A DNA stretch of 64,000 nucleotides from Cryobacterium tagatosivorans (lineage in GTDB: Bacteria > Actinomycetota > Actinomycetes > Actinomycetales > Microbacteriaceae), in NCBI RefSeq assembly GCF_004402215.1, contig NZ_SOEZ01000024.1:1679-65678 (forward strand), read 5' to 3'. Each line of letters opens with the position of its first letter. The stretch's first letter is position 1. Position numbers and translations under genes: made by a program. This document shows positions 52,703 through 61,999 of the stretch, piece by piece. The notes beneath the pieces are model-generated. The model was not told the DNA's origin. It did not search any database and worked only from the letters and a program-made list of their open reading frames with translations.

Positions 52703-53560
52703 GTGTCCTCCTCGTATCGCACCCTCCCTCAGGTGAAGTTTGCTCGGTTTCGTGAGCTTGAAAAGCGGAGGGTTGACTCGAGTAACAGTATTTGGTCGAT
52801 CATCGTCGGATCGAAGATGGCTGCTTCTACGCTGCAACTCACCAAGGGTTCGAGTCACACGCTGGCCGAGATGTTTCCATCACTTGAGCATGTCGCGCGA
52901 TTTGATATGCGATCGGACAAAGCTGCGGCGCTCTTGGGCGAAGCAGAGATAGAGATGTGCACCATGGGCATGGCCCATGCAATCGCTCTCCACGAAGACT
53001 TCGTGAAGAGTTGCTTGGAAATGCTGATCCCCTCGGGGAAATTCTCGAAGACGAAGCTGGCGAACGCGAAGACCGTCAACGCGCACGAGTATTTCGCCGA
53101 GGCCAGTGGGCACACGTTTGACGTGGATGCGCTAGCGCTTTTCCATGTCACCCGCCTCACGCGGAACTGTCACATTCACGCAGGTGGGCTGGTCGACACC
53201 AGGCTAGTCAAGGCGTTCAATTGCATGACCCCGGGCCAACAATCCCTTTGGTCAAACCTGACCGGTGAGTCAATTGCGGTGCCGGCAGTCGGCTCTCGAG
53301 CCCTGGTGGGGGTTGGCGGTCTGGTGGCCACGTTGGCTATAGGCAAACGCCTTGCGTACGACGTCAACCTGGGTTTGCAAACTGCGATCTCGCGAGAGAG
53401 CTGGGCTGACATTGCTGCAGATGAGTACTTCTCCGTTGGATCCAAACGCCCGAAGGACCCATCGTCACTTCGCGCGCTTAGAGGGTACTTGAAAGGTGGA
53501 TTTGCCCCACTTGCTCTCACTGATGATGAGCTGCAGTCTGCGATCGACCGACGAAAGTAA
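52703..53560 (+). CDS. HEPN-like hypothetical protein (possible RNase)
   Basis: The product is 285 aa from the GTG at 52703; a longer frame (52634) would overlap the integrase start. TACGCT seven bases before the GTG suggests leaderless expression. The predicted protein is mostly helical and contains RLTRNCHIHAGG, where Arg154-Asn-x-x-x-His159 is the R-N-xxx-H motif of HEPN ribonucleases. HEPN proteins cut RNA in many defence and toxin systems. No other domain is recognised. Its stop codon lies within the 5' half of the tRNA-like sequence on the other strand. Confidence 0.55.
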   Translation: MSSSYRTLPQVKFARFRELEKRRVDSSNSIWSIIVGSKMAASTLQLTKGSSHTLAEMFPSLEHVARFDMRSDKAAALLGEAEIEMCTMGMAHAIALHEDFVKSCLEMLIPSGKFSKTKLANAKTVNAHEYFAEASGHTFDVDALALFHVTRLTRNCHIHAGGLVDTRLVKAFNCMTPGQQSLWSNLTGESIAVPAVGSRALVGVGGLVATLAIGKRLAYDVNLGLQTAISRESWADIAADEYFSVGSKRPKDPSSLRALRGYLKGGFAPLALTDDELQSAIDRRK

Positions 53561-53634
53561 AAGTGGGATGCTCTGCCATTGAGCTACAGCGCCTCGTGTG
53601 GCGTCGCTAGGGATCGAACCTAGATCTCCCAACT
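53557..53634 (-). tRNA. Circularly permuted tRNA-like sequence (3' half before 5' half)
   Basis: On the minus strand a 3' half comes first (from about 53633 to 53599): TGGGA, a 3-nt variable part, T-arm CTAGG-TTCGATC-CCTAG, acceptor CGACGCC and A. A 5-nt linker (53598-53594) leads to a 5' half (53593-53558): acceptor GGCGCTG, TA, D-arm GCTC-AATGGCA-GAGC, A, TCCCA and loop CTTTTA. If joined the normal way, the acceptor arm pairs 6 of 7 (one wobble, one mismatch) and the anticodon stem TCCCA/TGGGA pairs 5 of 5. The loop would give anticodon UUU (Lys). It may instead be two unrelated tRNA scraps, but the matching stems argue against that. Confidence 0.5.
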
Positions 53635-54048
53635 CTGTGAAGCGCCCCGGATGTGAATCGGTAGACCAATTGCCCGCGCTTCTAACAAGAGATTACAACA
53701 TGAAGTAGGGCTGTCACATGCTGCTTCAGCGTTCTGTCGTTCGATGCTCTTCGGCCATGCCCAATCGCGTCGCCGAGCGCGGTTGGACGAGCGATACACC
53801 CGCGCTGCCGACGAGTCGACGCAAGCCTGGGAATTGCCGGATCGTTGACGTTAGCCACTGTCTCTCCAACACGTTGGCAGTGAGCTCTGGAGATCAGTGC
53901 CTCTCGCGCCCTGGGCGAATGCCGGTGGTAGTGCCACTGGATGATAGGCACTCAGGAATGACCTGTGCCGGAGGACGTGGCCATTGAATGTAGGTCTCGC
54001 ATGGAATCGCTCATATGTATGTCATCAGCGTCTGAGATGCTTGGGGGC

Positions 54049-54969
54049 ATGACCTTACTTGACGACGTGATCAGCCAAGCATCAGATGGTGAGGCCACAG
54101 CGATGTTGCGCAAGCTCATGATCGTGGCCCACCGTCTCAAGGCAGCTCCGTTGCTCACGTGGGTGAAGAACGAACTGAATGGTTACGAGTCAAAGGACGA
54201 CCTTCCGTCATACCGCGGACCGATGCACGTCAATGTCCAAGCCCTTATCACCGGGCCCATGGGCTCCAAAGGCACGAACACACTTAGCTCACACGGCGTG
54301 CCTGATGGATTCGAAGGCCTGTTTAAGATCTCCTTCTTCGACCCGCTGGCCGGCATTCAGTCATTGGCCGAGGCATCGGACAATGTTGGCGTGCCTTGGG
54401 ATCCAGCAGTGGTTGGGATGTACAACGGATGGATCGACGCGGGGAAGGTGCCTTTCTTGGAGTACTGGGGCGTCTACAGCGCGACCAAGACCGTACCGCC
54501 ATCCACGCTCAAGGGCATCGTCGATATCGTGCGCACCAAAGCACTTGAGATGGCGCTGGATCTCCAATCCGAGTTTCCCAATGCCGGTGAGGTCGGCGGC
54601 CCCACCGTCGAAGAGCCCGCGGTCGAGGCGGCGGTTACGCATATCACGAACAACATCTACGGCTCTGTGACTGGCCTAGCTCAAGGAAACGAAGTTCGGC
54701 AGAAGGTGACAGTAAAGGTCGGTGATCTGGCCGGCGCACTGACTGCGGCGAAGTCGTTCTTGGCCGACGAAGCGGTCACCGCGCTGTCGAAAATCCTGAC
54801 GGAATCGGGCGACGATGACGAGAAGCGAGGCCGACTCGCTAGCTTTGCACAGAGCGTCAAGGCAGGAGCGGTGGCGCTTGCCGGCGGCGTCGCCGGCAAT
54901 ATCGCGGCTGATGGCGTCGTGGAGTTGGCGAACCAGTTCTTCGGCTGGGCATCCGGCGCAGTTAGCTAA
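54049..54969 (+). CDS. AbiTii-domain protein (abortive infection type)
   Basis: The product is 306 aa from the ATG at 54049; an in-frame ATG at 54001 is possible. The N-terminal LLDDVISQASDGEATAMLRK then LMIVAHRLKAAPLLTWVKNELNGY matches the AbiTii domain found in phage-defence proteins. The middle may bind a ligand, followed by ITNNIYGSVTGLAQGNEVRQ, a 'NIYG..' element seen in such proteins. The end (AGAVALAGGVAGNIAADGVV) is hydrophobic and may touch membrane. It lies at the element's right edge beside the HEPN-like gene. Confidence 0.6.
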   Translation: MTLLDDVISQASDGEATAMLRKLMIVAHRLKAAPLLTWVKNELNGYESKDDLPSYRGPMHVNVQALITGPMGSKGTNTLSSHGVPDGFEGLFKISFFDPLAGIQSLAEASDNVGVPWDPAVVGMYNGWIDAGKVPFLEYWGVYSATKTVPPSTLKGIVDIVRTKALEMALDLQSEFPNAGEVGGPTVEEPAVEAAVTHITNNIYGSVTGLAQGNEVRQKVTVKVGDLAGALTAAKSFLADEAVTALSKILTESGDDDEKRGRLASFAQSVKAGAVALAGGVAGNIAADGVVELANQFFGWASGAVS

Positions 54970-55244
54970 GCAGGCGTGGTCTTCGTGGGAGGCAAGATGT
55001 TTCACCTCACGTGACATCGAGTTGCTCGAAATCGGCCCCGACTCGAGGATCTCCTTTGCATTGTCGATGCCGCCCACAACGAGCGTTCCAGTGGCGGTCT
55101 CGTAGAACCTGCACCCGGCGACGAGCACATGCCAAAGACCCCAGCGACGGCGACCGTTGACCGGCCCTGCACCACGCCAACGTCCGCCAATTCTTGGGCG
55201 ACTCGATCCGCCTCACAACTAGTCACCCACCTCTCTTATCATCT
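54970..55244. other. Right element junction
   Basis: Clear comEC coding starts about 55245 (MSGANCAVV). The 275 bp before it show no intact gene; on the minus strand FYETATGTLVVGGIDNAKEI (about 55110-55020) looks like a protein remnant I cannot name. The integrase attachment site should be near 55215-55250, but the crossover cannot be fixed because the left end of the element is not in the window. Confidence 0.5.
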
Positions 55245-56837
55245 ATGTCTGGGGCCAACTGCGCTGTCGTGATCGCGTCGATCATGCTGCTCGGCGGCGC
55301 GCTTCGCCTGCGCCGGGGCCTCCGGATCGGCCTGTCCCTGGCCGTGCTCGCCGGCTTCGTGACTCTCGTGACCCCGGAGCCGAGCGTGCTCCGGGCCGGG
55401 GTGATGGCGTCCGTCGTGCTGCTCTCGATCGGCATCGGGCGGCCCGGCGGCGGCGTGCCGGCCCTCGCCCTGGTCGTGATCGTGCTTCTGGCCGCCGACC
55501 CCTGGCTGTCCCGGAATTACGGCTTCGCGCTGTCGGTGCTGGCGACGGCAGGCCTCCTGCTGCTCGCCGGCCCGCTGACCCGCGCGCTGTCGCGCTGGAT
55601 GCCTTCCGGCCTGGCCGCCCTCGTCTCTATCCCGCTCGCCGCGCAGCTCGCCTGCCAGCCCGTGCTCGTGCTCCTCAGCCCCAGCCTGCCGCTCTACGGC
55701 GTGCCGGCCAACCTGCTGGCCGCCCCCGCCGCGCCGCTGGCGACGGTCGTGGGGCTCCTCGGCTGCCTGCTCCTGCCCGGGGTTCCCTGGCTCGCCGGGG
55801 CATTCCTGGGCGCGGCCTGGCTGCCGGCCGCGTGGATCGCGGCGGTCGCACGAACGACGGCCGCCCTGCCGGGGAGCCGGCTGCCGTGGCTGGGCGGGGC
55901 CGTGGGCCTGGCCGGCGTCGTGCTGCTCACCCTGCTCTTCCTGTTCCTCATCCTGCCGCGAGCCGCGGCTCCGGGCGGGTGGCGGCGAACCGCGGCGCTG
56001 GCCGTGCTGCTGGGCTCCCTCGGCGCGTATTCCGGGTCGCTCGTCGGCACGGGGGTCGGACGGGCCGCGGCCTTCCCCGACGACTGGCAGATCGCCGCCT
56101 GCGACATCGGCCAGGGCGATGCCGTGGTCGTGCGCGACCGGGACCGGTATGCGCTCGTCGACGTCGGGCCCGATCCGAAACCTATGGCCGAGTGCCTCCG
56201 GACCCTCGGCATCGACCGGATCGACCTGCTCGTGCTGACCCACTACGACCTGGACCACATCGGCGGGATCGACGCCGTCCTCGGCCGGGTCGACACCGCC
56301 CTGGTCGGGATCCCCGAGAACGACCAGGACCGGCGCCTGCACGAGCGGCTCGCCGAGGGCGGCGCGCTGGTGCGGCAATCCGCCCGGGGCGACACCGGCG
56401 TCCTCGGCGGGCTCCGCTGGGAGATCCTCTGGCCGGTCAGGGGCTCGCCGGTGATGCAGGTCGGCAACCCGGGAAGCGTGACGATCGGCTTCGACGGCCG
56501 CGGCATCCGGTCGCTGTTCCTCGGCGATCTCGGCGAGGAAGCCCAGGATGCCATGTGGCGCGCCTCGAAGCCGGCGCCGCTGGACGTGGTGAAGGTCGCC
56601 CACCACGGCTCGGCAGACCAGAGTGCCCGGCTGTACGCCCGGCTCCGCGCCACGGTCGGCCTGATCGGGGTGGGAGCGGACAACGGCTACGGGCACCCGA
56701 CGGATGCGCTGCTGGACATCCTGGCCGGAGTCGGCACGACCGCCTTCAGAACCGATCTGCGCGGGATGGTGGTGGTCGCACCCGCGGCCGAGCGCGGCGG
56801 CGCGCTCACCGTGTGGACCGAGAAGATGCCGCCCTAG
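55245..56837 (+). pseudogene. comEC: Competence protein ComEC, 5' part missing
   Basis: The frame (530 aa) begins at SGANCAVVIASIMLLGGALR, the conserved start of the ComEC competence domain (normally 'HL-AVSGANCA' some 250 residues into the protein). It continues through the multi-helix channel and the C-terminal metallo-beta-lactamase-like part: CDIGQGDAVVVRD, LTHYDLDHIGGID, FLGDLGEEAQ and VAHHGSADQ. The N-terminal OB-like region and first helices are absent, replaced by mobile DNA. ComEC moves single-stranded DNA through the membrane, so natural transformation is probably lost. Confidence 0.88.
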
Positions 56838-56937
56838 AAAGCCGCCCGCCTGGCTGCCGCCCTGGGACGAGGCGGGTCGGTCGCACGACTTGTCACCGGC
56901 CCCGGCTAGGTTGGAATGAGCAATCGAAGGGAACCGC

Positions 56938-57987
56938 GTGGCCGTTCGAACCACCGCAGCAGGAGCACAGAGGCCGGCCTCGAAGTCCGCCTCGAAGTCC
57001 GCGGCGATCCCGCAGCTGGCCTGGCACCAGGTCCGTCCGGCCCCGATCCTGCTCGTGTCGGGCACGGAAACCTTCCTGGCCGAACGCGCGATCCGGCAGC
57101 TTCGCGACTTCCTCAAGCTCGAGGACCCGCAACTCGAGGTCAGCGACGTGCAGGCCGATAGCTACGCGCCCGGCGAGATCCTCACCCTCGCCAGCCCGTC
57201 GCTGTTCGGCGAGCCACGGCTGATCCGGGTGAGCAACGTCGAGAAGTGCAGCGATACGTTCCTCACCGAGGCCCTGGACTACCTCGAGAACCCCGCCGAA
57301 GACACCTACCTGGTCCTCCGGCACGGCGGGGGAGTGCGCGGCAAGAAGCTCCTCGACACCATCCGCAGCGGCGTCGGCGGCGGCATCGAGATCGTCTGCG
57401 CCGAACTCAAGAAGGACACCGACAAGTACGACTTCGCCTCGGCCGAATTCAAGACCGCGGGAAAACGCGTCACCGCCAGCGCCCTGCGCGCCCTCGTCTC
57501 GGCGTTCTCCGACGACCTGGCTGAACTGTCGGCCGCCTGCCAGCAACTCATCTCCGACTCGAGCGCCGAGGTCACCGAGGTGACCGTCGACCGGTACTAC
57601 GGCGGCCGGGTCGAGGCCAACGCGTTCAAGGTGGCCGATTCCGCCATCGCCGGGCGCCACGGCGAGGCGCTGGTCACGCTCCGGCACGCGCTGTCCTCCG
57701 GCGCCGATCCCGTGCCCATCGTGGCCGCCTTCGCCATGAAGATCCGCACCATGGCCAGGCTCTTCGGCGTCCGGGGCGGTTCCGGCCAGCTCGCCTCGCA
57801 GTTCGGGCTCGCGCCCTGGCAGGTCGAGCGCGCCCAGCGGGACCTCCGCGGCTGGAGCGACGAGGGCCTCGCCCGCTGCATCAGCATGCTCGCCGAGACG
57901 GATGCCAACGTGAAGGGCGGCGGGCGCGACCCCGTGTTCGCGCTCGAGCGCCTGATCGGCGTGATCGCCCGGCGCGGCGAAGGCTGA
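56938..57987 (+). CDS. holA: DNA polymerase III delta subunit
   Basis: The product is 349 aa from the GTG at 56938 with AAGGGAA upstream. The delta opening PAPILLVSGTETFLAERAIR, then GEPRLIRVSNVEKC, YLVLRHGGGVRGKKLLDTIR and C-terminal LFGVRGGSGQLASQFGLAPW are typical of actinobacterial HolA. It opens the sliding clamp as part of the clamp loader. It follows comEC as in most actinobacteria, which confirms that this is the original chromosomal context. Confidence 0.9.
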   Translation: MAVRTTAAGAQRPASKSASKSAAIPQLAWHQVRPAPILLVSGTETFLAERAIRQLRDFLKLEDPQLEVSDVQADSYAPGEILTLASPSLFGEPRLIRVSNVEKCSDTFLTEALDYLENPAEDTYLVLRHGGGVRGKKLLDTIRSGVGGGIEIVCAELKKDTDKYDFASAEFKTAGKRVTASALRALVSAFSDDLAELSAACQQLISDSSAEVTEVTVDRYYGGRVEANAFKVADSAIAGRHGEALVTLRHALSSGADPVPIVAAFAMKIRTMARLFGVRGGSGQLASQFGLAPWQVERAQRDLRGWSDEGLARCISMLAETDANVKGGGRDPVFALERLIGVIARRGEG

Positions 57988-57993
57988 CCGGCG

Positions 57994-58033
57994 CTACTCG
58001 ACCGCGATGGTCGCCTACTCGACCGCGATGGTC
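57994..58033. repeat. 21-bp tandem duplication at the 3' end of the minus-strand membrane gene
   Basis: CTACTCGACCGCGATGGTC occurs at 57994-58012 and 58015-58033. The copy at 58015 is the stop and last codons (TIAVE) of the minus-strand gene; the other is a duplicate just after the stop. It looks like a small slippage event with no effect on the protein. Confidence 0.85.
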
Positions 58034-58599
58034 ACCGAGGAACGCTTCAGGTGGAGCCAGACCCCGTCCGTGAAGTCGGTGTTCCCGCAGACGTCCCCGG
58101 ACACCAGCACCGGCACGACGGCCGAGGTCCCGCGAACGTCCGCCGCCGTCGCCTTCGCCTCGAACGAACCGGGCAGCGATGGGCAGTACTCGAGCTGAAC
58201 CCGCCCGGCCAGGTCGGAGAACTGCACGAAGACCGCCTCCACGGGGGTGGGGACGAAGAGCTTGATCCCCAGCGCGACCGCGATCGCGGCGAGGGCGACG
58301 AGGGCCAGCAGGGATCCGCGGGACGCGAGGGAGCGAGCGCGGTCCGCGGCGGTGCCGGCCAGCAGCGCCCCGCCGTAGAGGCCAACGCTCGCGAGGAGGA
58401 GGACAACCGCGACGAACGCCACGATCGCCCAGATCGGCGGGCGCGAGTCCGCGGGGAGCGTCGTCACCAGGCCGACGGTGAGCGCGAGGGCGCCCACGGA
58501 GGCGAGGACGGCCATCAACCGGGCATGACCCCGCGCCGCGCCGACGGGACCGATCCCGTCCGGCTCACTAGCCATACCGCCCGCAGCTTCGCTCTTCAC
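58015..58599 (-). CDS. Hypothetical membrane protein
   Basis: The product is 194 aa from the GTG at 58599 (186 aa from an ATG at 58575). Three hydrophobic helices (GHARLMAVLASVGALALTVG, WAIVAFVAVVLLLASVGLYG, LLALVALAAIAVALGIKLFV) are followed by a globular domain outside, with two cysteines (LEYCPSLPG and SGDVCGNTDFTDGVW). No family is recognised. It is between holA and rpsT, convergent with holA. Confidence 0.65.
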   Translation of the reverse strand: MKSEAAGGMASEPDGIGPVGAARGHARLMAVLASVGALALTVGLVTTLPADSRPPIWAIVAFVAVVLLLASVGLYGGALLAGTAADRARSLASRGSLLALVALAAIAVALGIKLFVPTPVEAVFVQFSDLAGRVQLEYCPSLPGSFEAKATAADVRGTSAVVPVLVSGDVCGNTDFTDGVWLHLKRSSVTIAVE

Positions 58600-58688
58600 G
58601 CGGTCAGCGTAGCGTGAATTGCCCGTCGCGCCGGGAAAGCCGGGAAAAGGCCGAAAAAGACGGGGGCAAGGAGGGCGAACGCAAAAAA

Positions 58689-58712
58689 GTCCCCGCCGGT
58701 CAGGGCGGGGAC
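58689..58712 (-). terminator. Intrinsic terminator of rpsT
   Basis: GTCCCCGCC (58689-58697) pairs perfectly with GGCGGGGAC (58704-58712), and AAAAAA at 58683-58688 gives a U-tract on the minus-strand RNA. It lies 36 bp after the rpsT stop. This is a textbook rho-independent terminator. Confidence 0.9.
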
Positions 58713-58747
58713 TCTGTGAACCGAGGGCAGGAAGCCCCGGTCCGGGA

Positions 58748-59011
58748 CTACTTGAGGGCGGAAACCGACTTCGCCAGCGCGGACTTCTTGTTCGCGGCCT
58801 GGTTGCGGTGGATGACGCCCTTGCTGACAGCCTTGTCGAGCTTCTTCGAAGCAACGGCGAGGGTGGCGGTGGCCTTGTCCTTGTCACCGGAGGTGATCGC
58901 GGCGCGCGCGATGCGGATGGCGGTCTTGAACTCGCTCTTGACCGCCTTGTTGCGCTCCTGGGACTTCTTGTTGGTGAGGATGCGCTTGATCTGCGACTTG
59001 ATGTTTGCCAC
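58748..59011 (-). CDS. rpsT: 30S ribosomal protein S20
   Basis: The product is 87 aa: [20 protein letters not shown] then [18 protein letters not shown], the S20 sequence. The usual start MANIKSQ is encoded by GTG at 59011; in-frame ATGs further upstream add non-S20 residues. S20 binds 16S rRNA early in small-subunit assembly. A strong terminator follows. Confidence 0.95.
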   Translation of the reverse strand: MANIKSQIKRILTNKKSQERNKAVKSEFKTAIRIARAAITSGDKDKATATLAVASKKLDKAVSKGVIHRNQAANKKSALAKSVSALK

Positions 59012-59131
59012 GTTTGCACGCTTTCGTTTAGATTCTTGTACGGACATGCCACTCAGCGGGTAGAGGGCGCTTCGCGGCGAAAATCGTGTGGGGTGGGACC
59101 CAACACGCAAGCCAACAGGAAACGATACCAG

Positions 59132-59935
59132 CTATTCGCCCGGCCCGACAATCGGCCCCGGTTCCCCGGCCGGTTCCCCGGCCGGTTCCCCGGCCTGTTC
59201 CCCGCCGTGGTCCCCGGCCGGGAAGTCCGCCGACAGCTCGGCGGCGACCCGGCGGAGCACCGTGGCGAAGCGCTGCGGTTGCGCCAGGCTCACCAGGTGG
59301 GTCGCGCCGGGCACGATCACGAGGTGTCCGCGGCGGCAGGCCGCGAGGAAGCGCCGTTCGTTCAGCCGGAACTGGTCCAGTGCCCCGTTCACCAGCCACA
59401 CCGGCCCCGGGTACGCGGCCAGGCTCGCCAGCGGCCTGAGCGTCCCGGTTGCCCGCAGCCCGGCATCCATGACGTCCAGGGCCACCCCGCCGGCCAGCAC
59501 GTCGAGCGCGCCCTGGCGGGGAACGAGGGCGCGCACCATCGCGGTGTGCAGCCAGAGCCCGCGGTCGGGCAGCCGATGGATGCCCCGGGCGAGGCCGCGG
59601 TACGCGGCCAGCCCCGGCCCTCCCGGCACGGTGGAGCAACCGGCCGCTACCAGCCCGACCACCCGCTCGGGGTGCTCGCCGGCGTAGGCGATCGCGTAGT
59701 AGCCGCCGAGCGAGAGGCCAACGAGCATCACCCGGCCGCCCAGCGCGGTCACGCCGGCATCGATCTCGCGGAGGGCACCCTCCACCGTGAACTCCTCGCC
59801 GATCAGCGCGCCATGGCCGGGCAGATCGATCGCCAGCACGGGGTGCCCGTCGGCGCGGAGCAGTTCCGCCTGCCGGCGCCACATCGTCGCCGAGGTGCGG
59901 ATGCCGTGGACGAGCAGGATCGGGACCGGGGCCAT
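59132..59935 (-). CDS. Alpha/beta hydrolase
   Basis: The product is 267 aa: PILLVHGIRTSATMWRRQAE (oxyanion region), GLSLGGYYAIAYAG (nucleophile Ser in GxSxG), a late Asp in NGALDQFRLNER and His in GATHLVSLAQ. The last 30 residues are a repeat of AGEP from a 12-bp DNA repeat (about 59160-59215) and are probably disordered. It shares one base with the response regulator stop and belongs to that operon; substrate unknown. Confidence 0.82.
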   Translation of the reverse strand: MAPVPILLVHGIRTSATMWRRQAELLRADGHPVLAIDLPGHGALIGEEFTVEGALREIDAGVTALGGRVMLVGLSLGGYYAIAYAGEHPERVVGLVAAGCSTVPGGPGLAAYRGLARGIHRLPDRGLWLHTAMVRALVPRQGALDVLAGGVALDVMDAGLRATGTLRPLASLAAYPGPVWLVNGALDQFRLNERRFLAACRRGHLVIVPGATHLVSLAQPQRFATVLRRVAAELSADFPAGDHGGEQAGEPAGEPAGEPGPIVGPGE

Positions 59936-60561
59936 CAGCTGCTCCGAATGGTTCCGGCGGCCCGAGCCGCGGCGACGGCCGAGGTGCGCGACCCCACCCC
60001 GAGCTTGGCGAAGATGTGTGCGAGGTGTGACTTGACCGTGGCCTCGCTGAGGAACAGGTCCTGCCCGATCTGGCGGTTGGATCGCCCGGCCGCGACGAGG
60101 GTGAGCACCTCCGCCTCACGCAGCGACAGCCGGGTCTCCGGCACCTGGGTGCAGGTGTCCAGCCGAGAGGCGACGGCCGGCGCCAGGGCGCTCTCCCCGG
60201 CCGCCGCGGCGCGCACGGCCGCGACGAGCTCGACCGGCGGGGCATCCTTGAGCAGGTAGCCGCTCGCCCCGGCCTCGATTGCGCCGAGGATGTCGGCATC
60301 GGTGTCGTAGTTGGTCAGGACGAGCACGCGCGGCGCGCCGGGACGCGAGCGGACGGCCCGGGTCGCCTCCGCGCCCTGCAGCTCGCCGGTGAACTGCAGG
60401 TCCATGAGCACCAGGTCGACCTCGCCCGCCGCGGCGAGCGCGACCGCCTCCTCCGCGGTGCCGGCCTCCGCGGTGACCTCCATGTCGGCCTCCGCCGAGA
60501 ACAGGGCACGCAGGCCCGCGCGCACCACCGGGTGGTCGTCGGCCAGCAGGAGGCGGATCAC
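59935..60561 (-). CDS. NarL/FixJ-family response regulator
   Basis: The product is 208 aa: receiver domain with [20 protein letters not shown] and phosphoacceptor Asp54 (LVLMDLQF), and a C-terminal LuxR helix-turn-helix ([20 protein letters not shown] then [20 protein letters not shown]). Its start overlaps the kinase stop by 4 bp, so the two form a pair. The control target is not evident, though the coupled hydrolase is one candidate. Confidence 0.92.
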   Translation of the reverse strand: MIRLLLADDHPVVRAGLRALFSAEADMEVTAEAGTAEEAVALAAAGEVDLVLMDLQFTGELQGAEATRAVRSRPGAPRVLVLTNYDTDADILGAIEAGASGYLLKDAPPVELVAAVRAAAAGESALAPAVASRLDTCTQVPETRLSLREAEVLTLVAAGRSNRQIGQDLFLSEATVKSHLAHIFAKLGVGSRTSAVAAARAAGTIRSS

Positions 60562-61862
60562 GCCGCCCCCTCGGCCAGGGGGAATGTCACCGCGATGGCC
60601 GTTCCGCGGCCGGGCCGCGACTCGACCACGAAGGTTCCGCCGAGCTGTTCCACCCGCTGGCGGATGGCCACGAGCCCGAACGACTCCGTCCGCAGCCCCG
60701 GTGTCGGCGCCGCCCGGGTGAAGCCCCGCCCGTTGTCGACGACGTCGAGCCTGACCTCGTCGCTCATGTAGCTGAGGGTGATCTCGGCGCGGGTCGCCGC
60801 AGCGTGCTGCGCCACATTGGCCAGCGAGCCCTGGGCGATCCGCAGCAGGGTGGCTTCGAGCCGCATGGGCAGTTCGACCGGCTCCCCGGTGACGTGCAGG
60901 CTCACCGCCGTGGACTCCGCGCTCCCGGCCGCCTCCCGGGTGGCGGTATCGGCCAGCCGGGCGAGCGCGCCCGGAAGGGTCTGGGTGTCCAGGGCCGGGG
61001 GAGTGAGCTCGCGGATGAACCGCCGCGTCTCCTGCAGGTTGGCGGCCGCCGTGTCCCGGGCCAGGCGCAGGTGCTCAAGCGCCGCGGCATCCGTCACCGT
61101 GCGTTCGGCGGCATGGATCAGCAACTGGATGCTGGAGAGGCCCTGGGCGAGGGTGTCGTGGATCTCCCGGGCGAGCCGTCCGCGCTCGGCGAGGATGCCG
61201 GCCTGGCGTTCGGTCGCGGCGAGGTCGGCCTGGGCGCCGCGAAGCTCACCGATCAGGGCCTGGCGCTCCGCGGCCTCGCGCAGCAGGGCCCGGTACCCCA
61301 GGCCGATCGCGACGGCCACGCCGGCGCCGACGAGGGGGCCGAGCGCGGCTCCCACGGTGAAGCCGAGGTTGCGGCTCAGCGCCCAGACGGCCAGCAGCAC
61401 GCTGACCAGGACGAGCGGCACGCCCCAGCGCAGTGGGAGCACGTGCAGTTGCAGGAAGAACAGCGGGAAGACGATGTAGGCCGCGTCCTGCGCCAGGAGG
61501 GTGAGCACCAGCCACTCGACGAGCAGCAGGCCCAGCCAGAGGGGGATGATCCACCGTTCCCGGCGCGTGCGGGCGAGGTAGCTGCCCGCGACGTAGGTGC
61601 CGAGGAACACGGCGGACAGGCCGACGACGAGTTCCGGGTTCGGCCAGGCGCCGAACAGGGCGCGCACGACGACGAGGGCGGTCAGCGCCGCGATCAACAG
61701 GTGCAGGCCCATCCTCAGGCCGGTGAAGACGGGGGTGAGCGCCGACGGGGGCAGACCGCCGCCGATGACGGCGGCAGCGTCCCCGGCGGCAGGGCCGCGG
61801 GCGGCAGGGCTGGCGGCAGCACTGCCGATGGCGGCAGGTCTGACGGCGGGACGGCTGGACAT
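60558..61862 (-). CDS. Sensor histidine kinase, HisKA_3 type
   Basis: The product is 434 aa from the ATG at 61862. After an Ala/Pro-rich tail it has about six transmembrane helices (residues about 50-200), the HisKA_3 dimer domain [20 protein letters not shown] with the phosphorylated His, and an ATPase domain with [18 protein letters not shown] (N box-like) and [19 protein letters not shown]. Signals are probably sensed in or near the membrane. It is the first gene of the kinase-regulator-hydrolase operon. Confidence 0.9.
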   Translation of the reverse strand: MSSRPAVRPAAIGSAAASPAARGPAAGDAAAVIGGGLPPSALTPVFTGLRMGLHLLIAALTALVVVRALFGAWPNPELVVGLSAVFLGTYVAGSYLARTRRERWIIPLWLGLLLVEWLVLTLLAQDAAYIVFPLFFLQLHVLPLRWGVPLVLVSVLLAVWALSRNLGFTVGAALGPLVGAGVAVAIGLGYRALLREAAERQALIGELRGAQADLAATERQAGILAERGRLAREIHDTLAQGLSSIQLLIHAAERTVTDAAALEHLRLARDTAAANLQETRRFIRELTPPALDTQTLPGALARLADTATREAAGSAESTAVSLHVTGEPVELPMRLEATLLRIAQGSLANVAQHAAATRAEITLSYMSDEVRLDVVDNGRGFTRAAPTPGLRTESFGLVAIRQRVEQLGGTFVVESRPGRGTAIAVTFPLAEGAA

Positions 61863-61999
61863 TGCGCCCAGCCTAACCAGAGCGCCGGCGTCCCGGCATC
61901 CGTCGAAGGGATGAACCTCGCCGCTCGACGCGCTGGACCCCGGCACACCCCGCTGGGCCCGGGACTACCCGGCCCGACTCGACTCACTAGTCTCGACAG

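Noticed and set aside
53718-53987. Possible 89-aa gene between the tRNA-like sequence and AbiTii gene
   Set aside because: Codon pattern and sequence look random and no start signal was found.
55239-57116. Open 625-codon minus-strand frame opposite comEC and holA
   Set aside because: Composition is rich in Arg, Gln and Pro as expected of a GC shadow, and the plus strand carries ComEC and HolA.
59160-59215. Tandem TTCCCCGGCCGG repeats, considered as a separate regulatory or CRISPR-like array
   Set aside because: They lie inside the alpha/beta hydrolase gene and encode the AGEP tail; units are contiguous without spacers.
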